Below, one piece after another: positions 35,605 through 44,479 of a DNA stretch of 64,000 bases; positions within the stretch are counted from its first letter, which is position 1; every line of letters begins with the position of its first letter. Below the pieces are notes generated by a model, which saw only the letters and a program-made list of their open reading frames with translations, searched no databases and was not told where the DNA came from. The translations under genes and the position numbers were made by a program. The DNA is taken from positions 1,302,001-1,366,000 of the forward strand of contig NZ_JAVIFV010000001.1 of NCBI RefSeq assembly GCF_031157375.1, read 5' to 3'. Origin of the DNA: Sphingosinicella sp. LHD-64. Its GTDB lineage: Bacteria; Pseudomonadota; Alphaproteobacteria; Sphingomonadales; Sphingomonadaceae.

Positions 35605-35928
35605 GTGGACGACGGCATCGTCATCGAGAGCGCGCTCTTCCTGTGGACGCCCGAGCCGCCGGCGACGGCATCCTGGCATTTCATCCGGGTGACCGGCGGC
35701 GCCGCGGATCAGGTGCGCGCGGCAGCGATGGAGGCGCGGGCGGCGGGCCTGGCGCGGGGCTTCGGATCGGTGCGCGTCGCGGCGACGATCGGCGGCATGG
35801 CCTTCCACACCTCGCTCTTCCCGCACCGCGAGACCGGCGGCTACCTGCTGCCGGTCAAGGCCGAGGTCCGGCGGCGCGAGGGGATCGTGGCCGGGGAGAC
35901 GGTGCGGGTGCGCCTCCGCATCGTCTGA
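35605..35928 (+). CDS. DUF1905 domain-containing protein
   Basis: A 107-residue soluble protein with WHFIRVTGGAADQVRA near residue 24, RGFGSVRVAATIGGMAFHTSLFPHRETGGYLLPVKAEVRR near 51 and VRVRLRIV at the end. These are the DUF1905 (YdeI/OmpD-associated related) segments. The function is unknown; the fold is a small beta-barrel. GTG start at 35605 with GGGAGG about 13 nt upstream. No operon partner in the same direction. Confidence 0.8.
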   Translation: MDDGIVIESALFLWTPEPPATASWHFIRVTGGAADQVRAAAMEARAAGLARGFGSVRVAATIGGMAFHTSLFPHRETGGYLLPVKAEVRRREGIVAGETVRVRLRIV

Positions 35929-35938
35929 GCGCCCGCAC

Positions 35939-36373
35939 TCAGGGCTGCAGGAAGGCGATGAAATAGAGGGCGACGGCGGCGAGGCCGAGCAGGGTGCGCA
36001 AGGCGTGGAGACTGCCCCAGCGGGCGAGCAAGACGCGCGTCTCCGGGCCGGCGGCCTCGATGTCGGTCGCCTTGAGACGACGGTTGGCCGGCATGATGAC
36101 GAGCAATGTCAGCGGGATGTTCGCGCCGATCGCCAGCGCGCCGGCGAGCAGCCAGGGATCGCCGAGCGTCCACCAGGTCCAAGCCCCGAGCAGGAAGGAG
36201 AGCAGGGCGAGGCCGGCCTGGAGCGGCGCCGCGCGGGCATAGCTCGGCTGCCACTGGGCCAGCGCGGCGGGTTCGGCGAGGCGCATGCGGGCCGGATGCT
36301 CGGCGACGCTGACATAGAGGGCGCCGCCGGCGAACAGGGCGGCAGTGACGAGGGCAAGAAGGGCGGTGAACAT
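35939..36373 (-). CDS. DUF1772 membrane protein
   Basis: A 144-residue integral membrane protein with four helices (about 3-23, 50-68, 73-93 and 121-142). The segment YVSVAEHPARM near residue 20, with a following RAAPLQAGLALLSF, fits the DUF1772 family (anthrone-oxygenase-like). The enzymatic activity is documented only for fungal and polyketide members, so no reaction is inferred. Convergent with DUF1905 (10 bp gap). Confidence 0.78.
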   Translation of the reverse strand: MFTALLALVTAALFAGGALYVSVAEHPARMRLAEPAALAQWQPSYARAAPLQAGLALLSFLLGAWTWWTLGDPWLLAGALAIGANIPLTLLVIMPANRRLKATDIEAAGPETRVLLARWGSLHALRTLLGLAAVALYFIAFLQP

Positions 36374-36470
36374 GGCGGCGTCCTTTGCGGGCCCTTTCCG
36401 GGGCGAAACGAGAACGCACGACGGGCGCGGACGGATGCGCTAGCGAGAAACGATTCAGTCCACGAGGGGA

Positions 36471-36497
36471 TCCTCCCCGGCGCGGAGCCGGGGAGGA
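36471..36497. repeat. Strong hairpin downstream of pal
   Basis: TCCTCCCCGGC (36471-36481) and GCCGGGGAGGA (36487-36497) form a perfect 11-bp stem around GCGGA. It lies 9 bp after the pal stop (36506 side) and before the DUF1772 start. No T-run follows on either strand, so it is more likely a repeat or mRNA-stabilising 3' end than an intrinsic terminator. The ATCCTCCCCGGC motif recurs widely in alphaproteobacterial intergenic sequence. Confidence 0.65.
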
Positions 36498-36505
36498 GAC
36501 CGGCC

Positions 36506-37024
36506 TTATTCCGGCACCACCGTCACGGCGCGACGATTCTGCGCCCAGGCGCTCTCGTTCGCGCCTTCGACCGCCGGGCGCTCCTTGCCCCAGCTGATCG
36601 TCTGCATCCGGTTCGCCGCGACGCCGCGCGACTGGAGATAGTCACGGGCCGCATTGGCGCGGCGGTCGCCGAGCGCGAGATTGTATTCGCGGGTGCCGCG
36701 CTCGTCGGCATGGCCCTCGATGGTGACTCGGGTATTCTGGTTGCGGTTCAGCCATTCGGCCTGCGCGTCGAGCGTGCTGCGCGCCGCCGCGTCGATCGAA
36801 TAGGAATCGAGCGCGAAGAAGACCCGGTCGGACGGCACGTTCTGCAGGAAGTCGGCGCGCGAGCCCGGGACGACGGTGGTGCCGACGCCGGTGTCCTGGG
36901 TGGCGTCCTCCGGCGTGGTCGAGCTCGGCGGCTCGGGCGGCAGCTCCTGGGTGCGGCGGGCGCAGCCCGCGGTCAGCGTGAGAGCGGCGGCGATGGCGAT
37001 GAGGCCCGTCGTTCGCATCTTCAT
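36506..37024 (-). CDS. pal: Peptidoglycan-associated lipoprotein Pal
   Basis: The 172-residue protein starts MKMRTTGLIAIAAALTLTAG and then Cys-21 as the lipid-anchored residue. After a linker (22-60) comes the OmpA-C domain (about 62-172): VFFALDSYSIDAAARSTLDAQAEWL, the peptidoglycan-binding VTIEGHADERGTREYNLALGDRRANAARDYL near 98, and ISWGKERPA near 142. It tethers the outer membrane to peptidoglycan and is pulled by TolB. Last gene of the tol cluster, 34 bp after tolB. Confidence 0.96.
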   Translation of the reverse strand: MKMRTTGLIAIAAALTLTAGCARRTQELPPEPPSSTTPEDATQDTGVGTTVVPGSRADFLQNVPSDRVFFALDSYSIDAAARSTLDAQAEWLNRNQNTRVTIEGHADERGTREYNLALGDRRANAARDYLQSRGVAANRMQTISWGKERPAVEGANESAWAQNRRAVTVVPE

Positions 37025-37058
37025 GATTGTCTCCTTTTCGTTCGTCGTGAAACTCGTG

Positions 37059-38423
37059 TCAGTCGCGTAACGGCGACCAGGCCGGATCGGATCCACCCAA
37101 AGGCGTCGGCACCCGCCGCGTCGTCCCGGAAGCGACGTCGACATACCAGAGCTGGCCGGCGCCGAGGCCGCGGGTGAACATGATCGCGCGGCCGTTGGGC
37201 GCCCAGCTCGGCCCCTCGGCGCCGCCGCTGGTCAGGATGCGCCCGGCGCCGCCGCTCGGGGGCATCACGCCGATCGCGAAGCTGCCGGTGCGGGTGAAGG
37301 CGATGAGGTCGCCGCGCGGGCTCCACACCGGCGTCGCATAGCCGCCGCCCCCGAAGCTGATCCGGCGCTGGTTCGAGCCGTTGGCGTTCATGACGTAGAG
37401 CTGCTGCGTGCCGCTGCGGTCGCTTTCGAACACGATCTGGCTGCCGTCCGGCGAGTAGGAGCCGCCGGTGTCGATGCCGGGCGCGTTGGTGAGCCGCTGC
37501 GGCGTGCCGCCCCCGACCGGGATCCGGTAGATGTCGGTGTTCCCGTTCATCGCCATCGAGAAGATGATGTAGCGGCTATCCGGCGAGTAGCGCGGCGCGA
37601 AGGTCATGTGCGGCTGCTGGACGAGCGGCCGGGTCTGCCCGGAATCGAGCTCGTAGAGCATGACGCGCGGCCGGTCGCCCTCATAGGTCATGAAGGTGAT
37701 CGTTTGCTGGTTCGGCGCGAAGCGCGGGGTCAGCACGGTAAACTGGCCGTTTGTGAGGAAGCGGTGGTTGGCGCCGTCATAGTCCATGATGGCGAGGCGC
37801 TTGATCCGCCGCCGCGCGGGGCCGGTTTCCGAAACATAGACGATGCGGGTGTCGAAATAGGCGCCCTCGCCGGTCAGGCGCGAATAGATCGTGTCGGCGC
37901 AGCGGTGCGCGGCGCGGCGCCAGTCACGCGGATTGACCACATATCCCTGCCTGGCGAGTTCGCTCCGCGCCGAGACGTCGTAGAGGTAGCAGCCGACGGT
38001 GATCGAGCCGTTGCCGTTGGCCTGGACGAAGCCCTGGACGAGATTCTGCGCGCCGGTCGTCTGGAAATAGCCGAAATCGGGCGCGGTCACCTGCGGATAG
38101 GCGACCGGCCTCAGGCCATTGGGGCCGATCGGGGTGAACAGGCCGGAATTGCGCAAATCTGTGGAGACGATCTCGGCGACCTGGCGGCCGAGCGCCTGGG
38201 TGTTGCCGGCCGGCGTGTCGGCGGGGGCCGGGGTGGGCATGTAGGGGACGGCGATCGGCAGCGCGGCGCGGCGGCCGCCGGTCACGTCGACGACGAGCTG
38301 CCCGTCCTCGCCGACCTGATCCTGGCCCTGCTGGGCCGGAGGCGGCGGCGGCGGGGTCTGGGCGAAGGCGGCGGCGCCGAGGACCAGGCTCCAGGCGGCG
38401 GCGATGATCAGGGGGATACGCAC
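37059..38423 (-). CDS. tolB: Tol-Pal system protein TolB
   Basis: The 454-residue periplasmic protein has a Sec signal (about 1-22, ending AAFAQ), a Pro/Gln-rich spacer, an N-terminal alpha/beta domain (about 45-175) and a C-terminal six-bladed propeller with WD40-like PD40 repeats such as FAPRYSPDSRYIIFSMAMNGNTDIY near 265 and GGSYSPDGSQIVFESDRSG near 314. TolB binds Pal through the propeller and TolA through its N-terminus. Length normal. Preceded by tolA with an 11-bp gap. Confidence 0.96.
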   Translation of the reverse strand: MRIPLIIAAAWSLVLGAAAFAQTPPPPPPAQQGQDQVGEDGQLVVDVTGGRRAALPIAVPYMPTPAPADTPAGNTQALGRQVAEIVSTDLRNSGLFTPIGPNGLRPVAYPQVTAPDFGYFQTTGAQNLVQGFVQANGNGSITVGCYLYDVSARSELARQGYVVNPRDWRRAAHRCADTIYSRLTGEGAYFDTRIVYVSETGPARRRIKRLAIMDYDGANHRFLTNGQFTVLTPRFAPNQQTITFMTYEGDRPRVMLYELDSGQTRPLVQQPHMTFAPRYSPDSRYIIFSMAMNGNTDIYRIPVGGGTPQRLTNAPGIDTGGSYSPDGSQIVFESDRSGTQQLYVMNANGSNQRRISFGGGGYATPVWSPRGDLIAFTRTGSFAIGVMPPSGGAGRILTSGGAEGPSWAPNGRAIMFTRGLGAGQLWYVDVASGTTRRVPTPLGGSDPAWSPLRD

Positions 38424-38434
38424 GGGTCAGCTCC

Positions 38435-39238
38435 TCATCCTGGCAGGCGGTAGTTCATGGTGAAATTGCTCCAGCCGCGCGGCACGTCATACAGCTCCTG
38501 CGGCAGGCCGCGCAGCGGCGAGCAGCCGGTGAAGGCGGCGATGGCGAGGTCGGCGACGCGATCGGCGTAGCGGCGGTTCTCGTCGTCCACGCCGGACTGG
38601 CGGCCGACGCGCGGGCGGGCGGCGAGCGAGCCGTCGCGATTGAGGCGAAGATTGACCTGGGTGACGATCCGCTCGGCGCCGGGCCCGGGATAGACCTGCC
38701 GGTCGGCGCAGGGCTGGATCTGGCGCTGGATCGCCTGGCCGATGCTGGCCGCGGCGGCGGCGCTCATCGTTGCGGCGGGCGCGGCGTTCTGCGTCCGCGC
38801 GCGCGAAGGATCGCGGCCGAGATTGCTGAGATCGAGATCGGCGAGGCGCGGCGCGCGGCTGCGATGGCCGTCGCGGTTGCGCGCCTCCTCGGGCCGGCGG
38901 CGGTCGCGCGGGTCGGTCTGGGCGGTGCGCTGCTTCGGCTGGGCGCGCTGGGGCGAGGGCGACGCCTCGCGCGGGGTGGGAGCGGGGGCGGGTGGCGCCG
39001 GGGCGGGCGCGGCCTCCTCGGCCGGGCCGAGATCGGGCGCCGAAGCCGCGGCGGGCGGCTCGGCGGCAGGGGTGGGCGACGCCGATTCGAGCGCGACCTC
39101 GTCGACGAAGGACACTTCGACCGCGTCGGAGATCGGCGGCGGGCTGCCGGCGGCGAACAGGCCGAAAGTGAGCGCGGCGAGCAGGGCCGCATGGCCCACC
39201 ACCGCGACGCCCAGGCCGGTTGCCTCCGCGCGCTCCAT
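38435..39238 (-). CDS. tolA: TolA-like energy-transducing protein
   Basis: The 267-residue protein has one N-terminal transmembrane helix (about 9-30) followed by SFVDEVALE, a long Pro/Ala-rich then Arg-rich periplasmic linker (about 50-155), and a C-terminal domain (about 165-267) with two cysteines (QIQPCADRQV and FTGCSPL) as in TonB/TolA C-terminal folds. TolA spans the periplasm to touch TolB/Pal. The linker is shorter and far more proline-rich than the helical domain of enterobacterial TolA, usual for this order. One base separates it from tolR. Confidence 0.88.
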   Translation of the reverse strand: MERAEATGLGVAVVGHAALLAALTFGLFAAGSPPPISDAVEVSFVDEVALESASPTPAAEPPAAASAPDLGPAEEAAPAPAPPAPAPTPREASPSPQRAQPKQRTAQTDPRDRRRPEEARNRDGHRSRAPRLADLDLSNLGRDPSRARTQNAAPAATMSAAAAASIGQAIQRQIQPCADRQVYPGPGAERIVTQVNLRLNRDGSLAARPRVGRQSGVDDENRRYADRVADLAIAAFTGCSPLRGLPQELYDVPRGWSNFTMNYRLPG

Positions 39239-39239
39239 C

Positions 39240-39683
39240 CTAGCGCGCCTCGTCCTGCGCGGTGCTGACCATCGCCATCCGCCTAAGGCCGGCGCGGTTG
39301 ATCTCGCCCATCACCTGCATGACCCGGCCATATTCCAGGCTGGTGTCGGCGCGCAGGAAGATGCGGGGGCCGCCCTCCTCGGAGGAGCCGGCCGCGATCG
39401 ACTGGAGCCGCGGCCCCAGTTCCTCCATTCCCACCGGCGTGTCGTCGACGAAGATCGCGCCGGTCCGGTCGATCGAGATCGACACCGGCTCGTTGTCCTG
39501 ATCGAGCGGCGCCGCCTTGCTGTCCGGCAGGTCGACCTGGACGCCGGTGGCGAGCAGCGGCGCGGTCACCATGAAGATGATCAGCAGCACCAGCATCACG
39601 TCGACCATCGGCGTGACGTTGATCTCCGCCATCGGCGCGCGGCGCCCGCGCCGGCCGGGACCGAGGATGGGGCCCATGGCCAT
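39240..39683 (-). CDS. tolR: Tol-Pal system protein TolR
   Basis: A 147-residue ExbD/TolR protein: short cytoplasmic N-terminus, one transmembrane helix (about 22-42) with EINVTPMVDVMLVLLIIFMV containing the proton-binding Asp near residue 27, then a periplasmic dimerisation domain (about 65-147). Start ATG 39683 is preferred because GGGGAGG lies 5 nt upstream. The in-frame reading extends 75 more codons up to 39908 through a repeat and into tolQ, but has no homology. The ribosome-binding site lies partly in repeat 39691-39813. Confidence 0.93.
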   Translation of the reverse strand: MAMGPILGPGRRGRRAPMAEINVTPMVDVMLVLLIIFMVTAPLLATGVQVDLPDSKAAPLDQDNEPVSISIDRTGAIFVDDTPVGMEELGPRLQSIAAGSSEEGGPRIFLRADTSLEYGRVMQVMGEINRAGLRRMAMVSTAQDEAR

Positions 39684-39690
39684 CAGCGCC

Positions 39691-39813
39691 TCCCCTCCCT
39701 TCCAGGGAGGGGATTGAGGGGTGGGTGCGAGCGAAGCGAGCCTTTCGGCGGGCACGGCGTTTGGAGCGCCTGCGGCGCTACCCACCCCCGGCCCCTCCCT
39801 TGCAGGGAGGGGA
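39691..39813. repeat. Palindromic repeat between tolQ and tolR
   Basis: Two near-identical hairpins CCCCTCCCT-nnn-AGGGAGGGG (39692-39712 and 39792-39812) flank an outer stem GGGGTGGGT/ACCCACCCC (39718-39726 with 39780-39788), the interior being GC-rich with a further TTGGAGCGCC-type hairpin. The whole unit sits in the 148-nt tolQ-tolR gap. Its minus-strand distal end, GGGAGGGGA, forms most of the Shine-Dalgarno of tolR, and the same bases pair in the terminal hairpin. The CCCTCCC...GGGTGGG type is frequent in alphaproteobacteria. Confidence 0.85.
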
Positions 39814-39831
39814 GGATATGGGTCACCATCC

Positions 39832-40517
<686 letters not shown>

Positions 40518-40521
<4 letters not shown>

Positions 40522-41009
40522 TCGACTCCTTCCCCTTTCAGCCGCTCGAACCGTTCCACCCACGCACGCGGCTGGCGCGCCGGACGGCCGCGCTTCAGGA
40601 AAGCGGCCGTAATCTCGGCGTCGGCCAAAAGTTCCCGCCCGCGCATGACTCGTTGATGAATGAGGCAGGAGGCGGCCCGCACCGCGCGCACCACGCTCAG
40701 CACCCGGAGATCTTCGTCCAGCCGCGCCGAGGCGCGATAGCGGATGTGGGCCTCGGCGACGACATAGACGCCCTCCCCCGCCTCCAGCGTCGCGCGCTGG
40801 TCGATGCCCGCGGCGCGCAGCATGTCCGAGCGCGCTCTTTCCATGAATTTCAGATAGTTGGCATAATAGACGATGCCGGCCGTGTCGGTGTCCTCGAAAT
40901 AGACCCGCAGCGCGAAATGGTGGGTGCCGCCCATCCAGGCGCCGGCATAGGGCTGATCGATCGGGTCCGTCACGTCCGAGGCTCTATCGGGGGGTGACTC
41001 AGTGTCCAA
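40518..41009 (-). CDS. ybgC: YbgC-type acyl-CoA thioesterase
   Basis: The 163-residue hot-dog-fold protein carries HHFALRVYFEDTDTAGIVYYANYLKFMERARSDML near residue 30, with the catalytic Asp in DTDTAG, and ASCLIHQRVMRG near 117. YbgC is the first gene of the tol-pal operon in many proteobacteria and acts on acyl-CoA or acyl-ACP near the membrane. The start is uncertain: TTG 41009 gives 163 residues, GTG 40973 or ATG 40934 would be shorter. Element B lies just upstream (41058-41232), so the promoter is probably within or beyond it. Confidence 0.88.
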
Positions 41010-41057
41010 CCCCCACAGGGCAGGGCGGGACGAACCGAGCCTTCCGCGCGATAGGTG

Positions 41058-41232
41058 AGGGTCCAGACCCGCTATCCATGAGGTCGTGACAGGGCTTGGC
41101 CGGGATGCATGGCAAGGAGGAGGACCGTGAAAAGCGGGCTGTGCAGCCCGCTTGAGCGGTCCGACGCCGCCAGGCGCCCGGAAAAGCCCTGCCCCGAAGG
41201 GGTGGGACGCATGGATAGCGGGTCTGGACCCT
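41058..41232. repeat. Structured inverted-repeat element B (175 bp)
   Basis: Termini are a perfect 23-bp inverted repeat (41058-41080 with 41210-41232) starting AGGGTCCAGACCCGC. Next inside is CAGGGCTT/AAGCCCTG (41090-41097 with 41184-41191), then GGACCG/CGGTCC (41122-41127 with 41157-41162) and a perfect 10-bp hairpin AAGCGGGCTG/CAGCCCGCTT (41132-41141 with 41144-41153). The boxes GGCAAGGAG (41111-41119) and CGACGCCGCC (41162-41171) match element A (313-549) with similar spacing. It lies between ybgC and the end of the DUF3089 gene and supplies two bases of that gene's stop codon. Confidence 0.8.
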
Positions 41233-42379
41233 AACGCCGGGCGAAGGCGGCGGCCTGCGCGCCCACCAGCCGGACGAGGTCGCCCTGCGCCACCGCCATG
41301 TCGATGAGGTGGGTGCCCCAGCCCGGATTGCGCTGCCCGAGCAGATAGACGTCGCCCGGTATCCGGTCGGTCCGCGCGTCGGCCGGATCGGCATTCACGG
41401 TGAGCGCGAGATAGCCGACCTGTCCGCTATGGACGCAATTGCCGGAGACCAGGCCTTCGGTGTGCAGGAACTGCGCCGGCGGCGGGCCGGTGCGCGACCA
41501 GGTAATCGGCTCGGCGCCCGGCTGCAGCGGCGCCGCGGTGAACCAGTAGGAGTCGAGCCGGCCGGTGCCACCTCCGAGGTTGGCGGGGTTGGTGCAGGCC
41601 GCCGTCATGCCCGGCCGCACGGCGCGGCCGAACATCGATCCGTCCGGCGGCGGCGCATCGGCGCGGAAGGTCATGTAGCTCACCACGCAGCCGGTCTGGC
41701 CGGCGCGGGTGCAGAGCGGGGTCTGGCGGAAGGTCCCCCCGGTCGTCTGCCCCTCCGGCACCTCGACTGCCCAGCCGAGCAGGATCGCCGACACCATCTG
41801 CGCGGCCGCCGGCTTACCCTCGATCTCCTGCGCGATCAGGCCCTGGAGGTGGATCATGCCCTGGCTGTGGCCGATCAGGACATAGGGCCGGCCGCGATTG
41901 TAGTGCGCCATGTAGTGGCGCCAGGCGGCGAGCACGTCGCGATAGGCGAGCGCCATCACCGGGGCGACATCGGTGCCCTGCGCCATCGCGAAGATGCTGG
42001 CGAGCGTCGCCTGGCGGTAGAGCGGCGCATAGGTCTTGCAGACGCTGCCGAAGCGCGCGAGCTGCACCGCGGCGGCGGCCTGCTCCTCCGGCCCGGGATT
42101 CATGTCGCTGTTCAGCGTGCTGTCGCGCGACAGGGTCGGATAGACGTAGAAGCAGTCGATCGGCGGATCGGCCGCCGGCGCGCTCCGCGTCACCGGCCCG
42201 TAGCCGGCCGGCGTGAGGTCGGCCACCTGCTGCGGCGCGCCGCAGGCGTCGGCGCGGCCGGGCAGGCAGAGCCAGCTCGCCTGATTGGCATAGTCGACCT
42301 GTGCCGGCGCCTCGGCCGGCGCCTGCGCCGCGGCAGGGACGGCGAGACCCAGAGCCAGAACGGCGAGCAGCGTCTTCAT
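41231..42379 (-). CDS. Secreted DUF3089 alpha/beta-hydrolase
   Basis: The 382-residue protein has a Sec signal (MKTLLAVLALGLAVPAAAQ, cut near 19) and an alpha/beta-hydrolase-like domain with the nucleophile elbow VLIGHSQGMIHLQGLI near residue 148. DUF3089 segments include IDCFYVYPTLSRD near 75, VCKTYAPLYRQATLAS near 114 and SYMTFRADAPPP near 216. Lipase or esterase activity is plausible but unproven. It sits 10 bp behind ruvB in the same direction, interrupting the usual ruvB-ybgC-tol order, and ends at element B. Confidence 0.83.
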   Translation of the reverse strand: MKTLLAVLALGLAVPAAAQAPAEAPAQVDYANQASWLCLPGRADACGAPQQVADLTPAGYGPVTRSAPAADPPIDCFYVYPTLSRDSTLNSDMNPGPEEQAAAAVQLARFGSVCKTYAPLYRQATLASIFAMAQGTDVAPVMALAYRDVLAAWRHYMAHYNRGRPYVLIGHSQGMIHLQGLIAQEIEGKPAAAQMVSAILLGWAVEVPEGQTTGGTFRQTPLCTRAGQTGCVVSYMTFRADAPPPDGSMFGRAVRPGMTAACTNPANLGGGTGRLDSYWFTAAPLQPGAEPITWSRTGPPPAQFLHTEGLVSGNCVHSGQVGYLALTVNADPADARTDRIPGDVYLLGQRNPGWGTHLIDMAVAQGDLVRLVGAQAAAFARR

Positions 42380-42389
42380 CGGCACTCCT

Positions 42390-43415
42390 TCACTTCGCAT
42401 CGAACAGGCCGGCCTGGCCGGTGCTGGGCTGGGGCAGGCCGAGATGGGTCCAGCCGGGGCCATTCAGCATCCGCCCCCGGGCGGTGCGGGCAATGAGACC
42501 CAGCTGGATGAGGTAGGGCTCGATCACTTCCTCGATCGTGTCGCGCGGCTCGCTGAGGCCGGCGGCGAGCGTCTCCACGCCGACCGGGCCACCGCGATAG
42601 ATGTCGGCGATCATGTGGAGGTAGCGGCGGTCCATCGCGTCGAGGCCGAGATGGTCCACCTCCATCCGGTTGAGCGCGGCATCGGCGACCTTCGCGTCGA
42701 CCTCGCCGTCGCCTGCGGCCTGGGCGAAGTCGCGCACCCGGCGGAGCAGCCGCCCGGCGATCCGCGGCGTGCCGCGCGAGCGGCGCGCGACCTCCTTCGC
42801 TCCGTCCCCGGTGAGGTGAAGCCCGAGCAGCCGCGCCGCACGGCGCACGACCTGCTCCAGCTCGTCCACGGTGTAGAAGTTGAGCCGCACCGGAATGCCG
42901 AAGCGGTCGCGCAGCGGCGTCGTGATCAGCCCCTGCCGGGTCGTCGCCCCCACCAGGGTGAATTTGGGGAGGTCGATCCGGACCGAGCGGGCTGACGGCC
43001 CCTCGCCGATCATCAGGTCCAGCACCCGGTCCTCCATCGCTGGATAGAGGATTTCCTCGACCGCCGGCGCGAGCCGGTGGATCTCGTCGATGAACAGGAC
43101 GTCGCCGTCCTCGAGATTGGTCAGCAAGGCGGCGAGATCGCCCGACTTGGCGATCACCGGCCCGGAGGTGGCGCGAAAGCCGACGCCGAGCTCGCGCGCG
43201 ATGATCTGCGCCAGCGTCGTCTTGCCCAGCCCCGGCGGGCCGAAGAAGAGGACGTGGTCGAGCGCGTCGCCGCGGGCCTTGGCAGCCGCGATGAACACGC
43301 GCAGATTCTCCCGCGCCGCCTTCTGTCCGACGAACTCGTCCAACGACTTCGGACGCAGGGCGGCGTCCAGGTCCTCCGGGCGGCGTTCGGGGGTAGTGAG
43401 GCGGTCCTGGTCCAC
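42390..43415 (-). CDS. ruvB: Holliday junction branch migration helicase RuvB
   Basis: The 341-residue AAA+ motor drives Holliday junction migration with RuvA. Walker [15 protein letters not shown] near residue 57, Walker [14 protein letters not shown] near 105, sensor 1 [20 protein letters not shown] near 145 and the C-terminal winged-helix (about 255-341). Start GTG 43415, giving [20 protein letters not shown], is preferred: it matches family length and lies downstream of the half-element 43428-43472; a TTG at 43451 would add 12 residues encoded by that repeat. ruvA and ruvC are not in the window. Confidence 0.95.
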   Translation of the reverse strand: MDQDRLTTPERRPEDLDAALRPKSLDEFVGQKAARENLRVFIAAAKARGDALDHVLFFGPPGLGKTTLAQIIARELGVGFRATSGPVIAKSGDLAALLTNLEDGDVLFIDEIHRLAPAVEEILYPAMEDRVLDLMIGEGPSARSVRIDLPKFTLVGATTRQGLITTPLRDRFGIPVRLNFYTVDELEQVVRRAARLLGLHLTGDGAKEVARRSRGTPRIAGRLLRRVRDFAQAAGDGEVDAKVADAALNRMEVDHLGLDAMDRRYLHMIADIYRGGPVGVETLAAGLSEPRDTIEEVIEPYLIQLGLIARTARGRMLNGPGWTHLGLPQPSTGQAGLFDAK

Positions 43416-43427
43416 GCCCTTTGCTTT

Positions 43428-43472
43428 AGGGGCCAGATTCAGGGCGGGCAACGGTCGTGACGGCGCGGATTT
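43428..43472. repeat. Decayed left end of an element-A-like repeat
   Basis: Aligned base by base with 313-357 (left end of element A), 36 of 45 positions agree, including 24 of 26 over GGCAACGGYCGTGACGGMGCGGATTT. No matching right end, boxes or hairpins follow. It fills the short divergent gap between ruvB (start 43415) and the radical SAM gene (start 43490), so it probably contributes to one of their promoters or leaders. Confidence 0.6.
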
Positions 43473-43489
43473 CCGCGCTATGCTCGGCC

Positions 43490-44428
43490 ATGGCCGGGAT
43501 CACCCATGCCCAGATCGAGCCGACGACGCGCTGCAACTTCACCTGCGGCTTCTGCGCCGGCCGCGCGATGGCGCAGGGCGACCTCGACTGGAACGACTTC
43601 ACCCGCTTCCTCGACATCCATCCGGACCTCGCCCATGTCGAGTTGCAGGGCGAAGGCGAGCCGATGTTGCATCCACGCTTCTTCGACATGGTCGATGCCT
43701 GCCGGGCGCGCGGCATCCGGGTCGGCCTCATCACCAACGGCAGCCTGCTGGGCGAGGAACGGGTCGCGCGGCTGCTCGGTGCCGGCCTCACGTCGATCCA
43801 CGTTTCGATGGAAAGCAGCGACCCGGGTCAATTCGAGGCGATCCGCGGCGGCAGGTTCGCCAAGGTGTGCGAAGGCTTGGTCCGGCTCATCGACTCCCGC
43901 CGCGCCCTCGGGCTGGAGCAGCCGGTGATCGGCCTTGCCGTCACCGTGCTGCGCGACACGCTGGCGGCGGTCGACGGCATCTGTCGCCTTTATGACGCGC
44001 TCGGGCTCGACGGCGGCATCGTCGCCCAGCCGCTTCAGACCATGCCCGCCTACCGGCGCCATTATCGCGCGGGGATCGCCGCCCAGATGCTGCCGGCATC
44101 GCTGATGCCGCACTTTGCCGAGCTGCGCCGCACCCTCGCCCGTCGCGCGCCGGTCCGGCGGACGGAGGACTTCTTCTATTTCTCGCTGTTCGCCGGCTTC
44201 GACGGCAGCTCTTGCCCGTGGCTGGAGCGCGGCGCCTATCTTGCGCAGGACGGCCGTGTCACCGGCTGCTGCTTCATGAAGGACGACGCGCTCGGGCCGC
44301 TGACCGCGCCGGATGCCGTCGCGGCGCGGCGCGCGGCCTTGCGCGCCGCGCTGAACGCCGGCGAGGTGCCGGACGCCTGCCGGGGCTGCTCCACGGCCGC
44401 CGCGGTGGCCGTCCGTCATCGCCCTTGA
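43490..44428 (+). CDS. Radical SAM protein with C-terminal SPASM-like cysteines
   Basis: The 312-residue protein starts [20 protein letters not shown] and carries the radical SAM cluster motif CNFTCGFC (CxxxCxxC) at residues 15-22, then [15 protein letters not shown] near 59 and the SAM-binding GLITNGSLL near 82. C-terminal cysteines ([33 protein letters not shown]) suggest a second iron-sulfur site of SPASM type. Such enzymes modify peptides or small molecules; no RiPP precursor or partner gene is adjacent. The following gene is a Tat-exported dipeptidase, with a 51-bp gap. Substrate unknown. Confidence 0.85.
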   Translation: MAGITHAQIEPTTRCNFTCGFCAGRAMAQGDLDWNDFTRFLDIHPDLAHVELQGEGEPMLHPRFFDMVDACRARGIRVGLITNGSLLGEERVARLLGAGLTSIHVSMESSDPGQFEAIRGGRFAKVCEGLVRLIDSRRALGLEQPVIGLAVTVLRDTLAAVDGICRLYDALGLDGGIVAQPLQTMPAYRRHYRAGIAAQMLPASLMPHFAELRRTLARRAPVRRTEDFFYFSLFAGFDGSSCPWLERGAYLAQDGRVTGCCFMKDDALGPLTAPDAVAARRAALRAALNAGEVPDACRGCSTAAAVAVRHRP

Positions 44429-44479
44429 GCCCCGGCCATTCCCGTATTACCGTTCCAACACAGCAAGGGGGCAGACCAG

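Noticed and set aside
36471-36497. Intrinsic terminator of pal
   Set aside because: The hairpin is strong, but no T-run follows on the minus strand, so it is listed as a repeat/hairpin instead.
39691-39813. CRISPR-like array at the twin hairpins between tolQ and tolR
   Set aside because: Only two similar units, each a hairpin, with no spacer pattern and no cas genes. It is a palindromic repeat.
43416-43489. Possible RiPP precursor peptide upstream of the radical SAM gene
   Set aside because: No small reading frame with a ribosome-binding site exists in the gap or in 44429-44479; the sequence is explained by the half-element.
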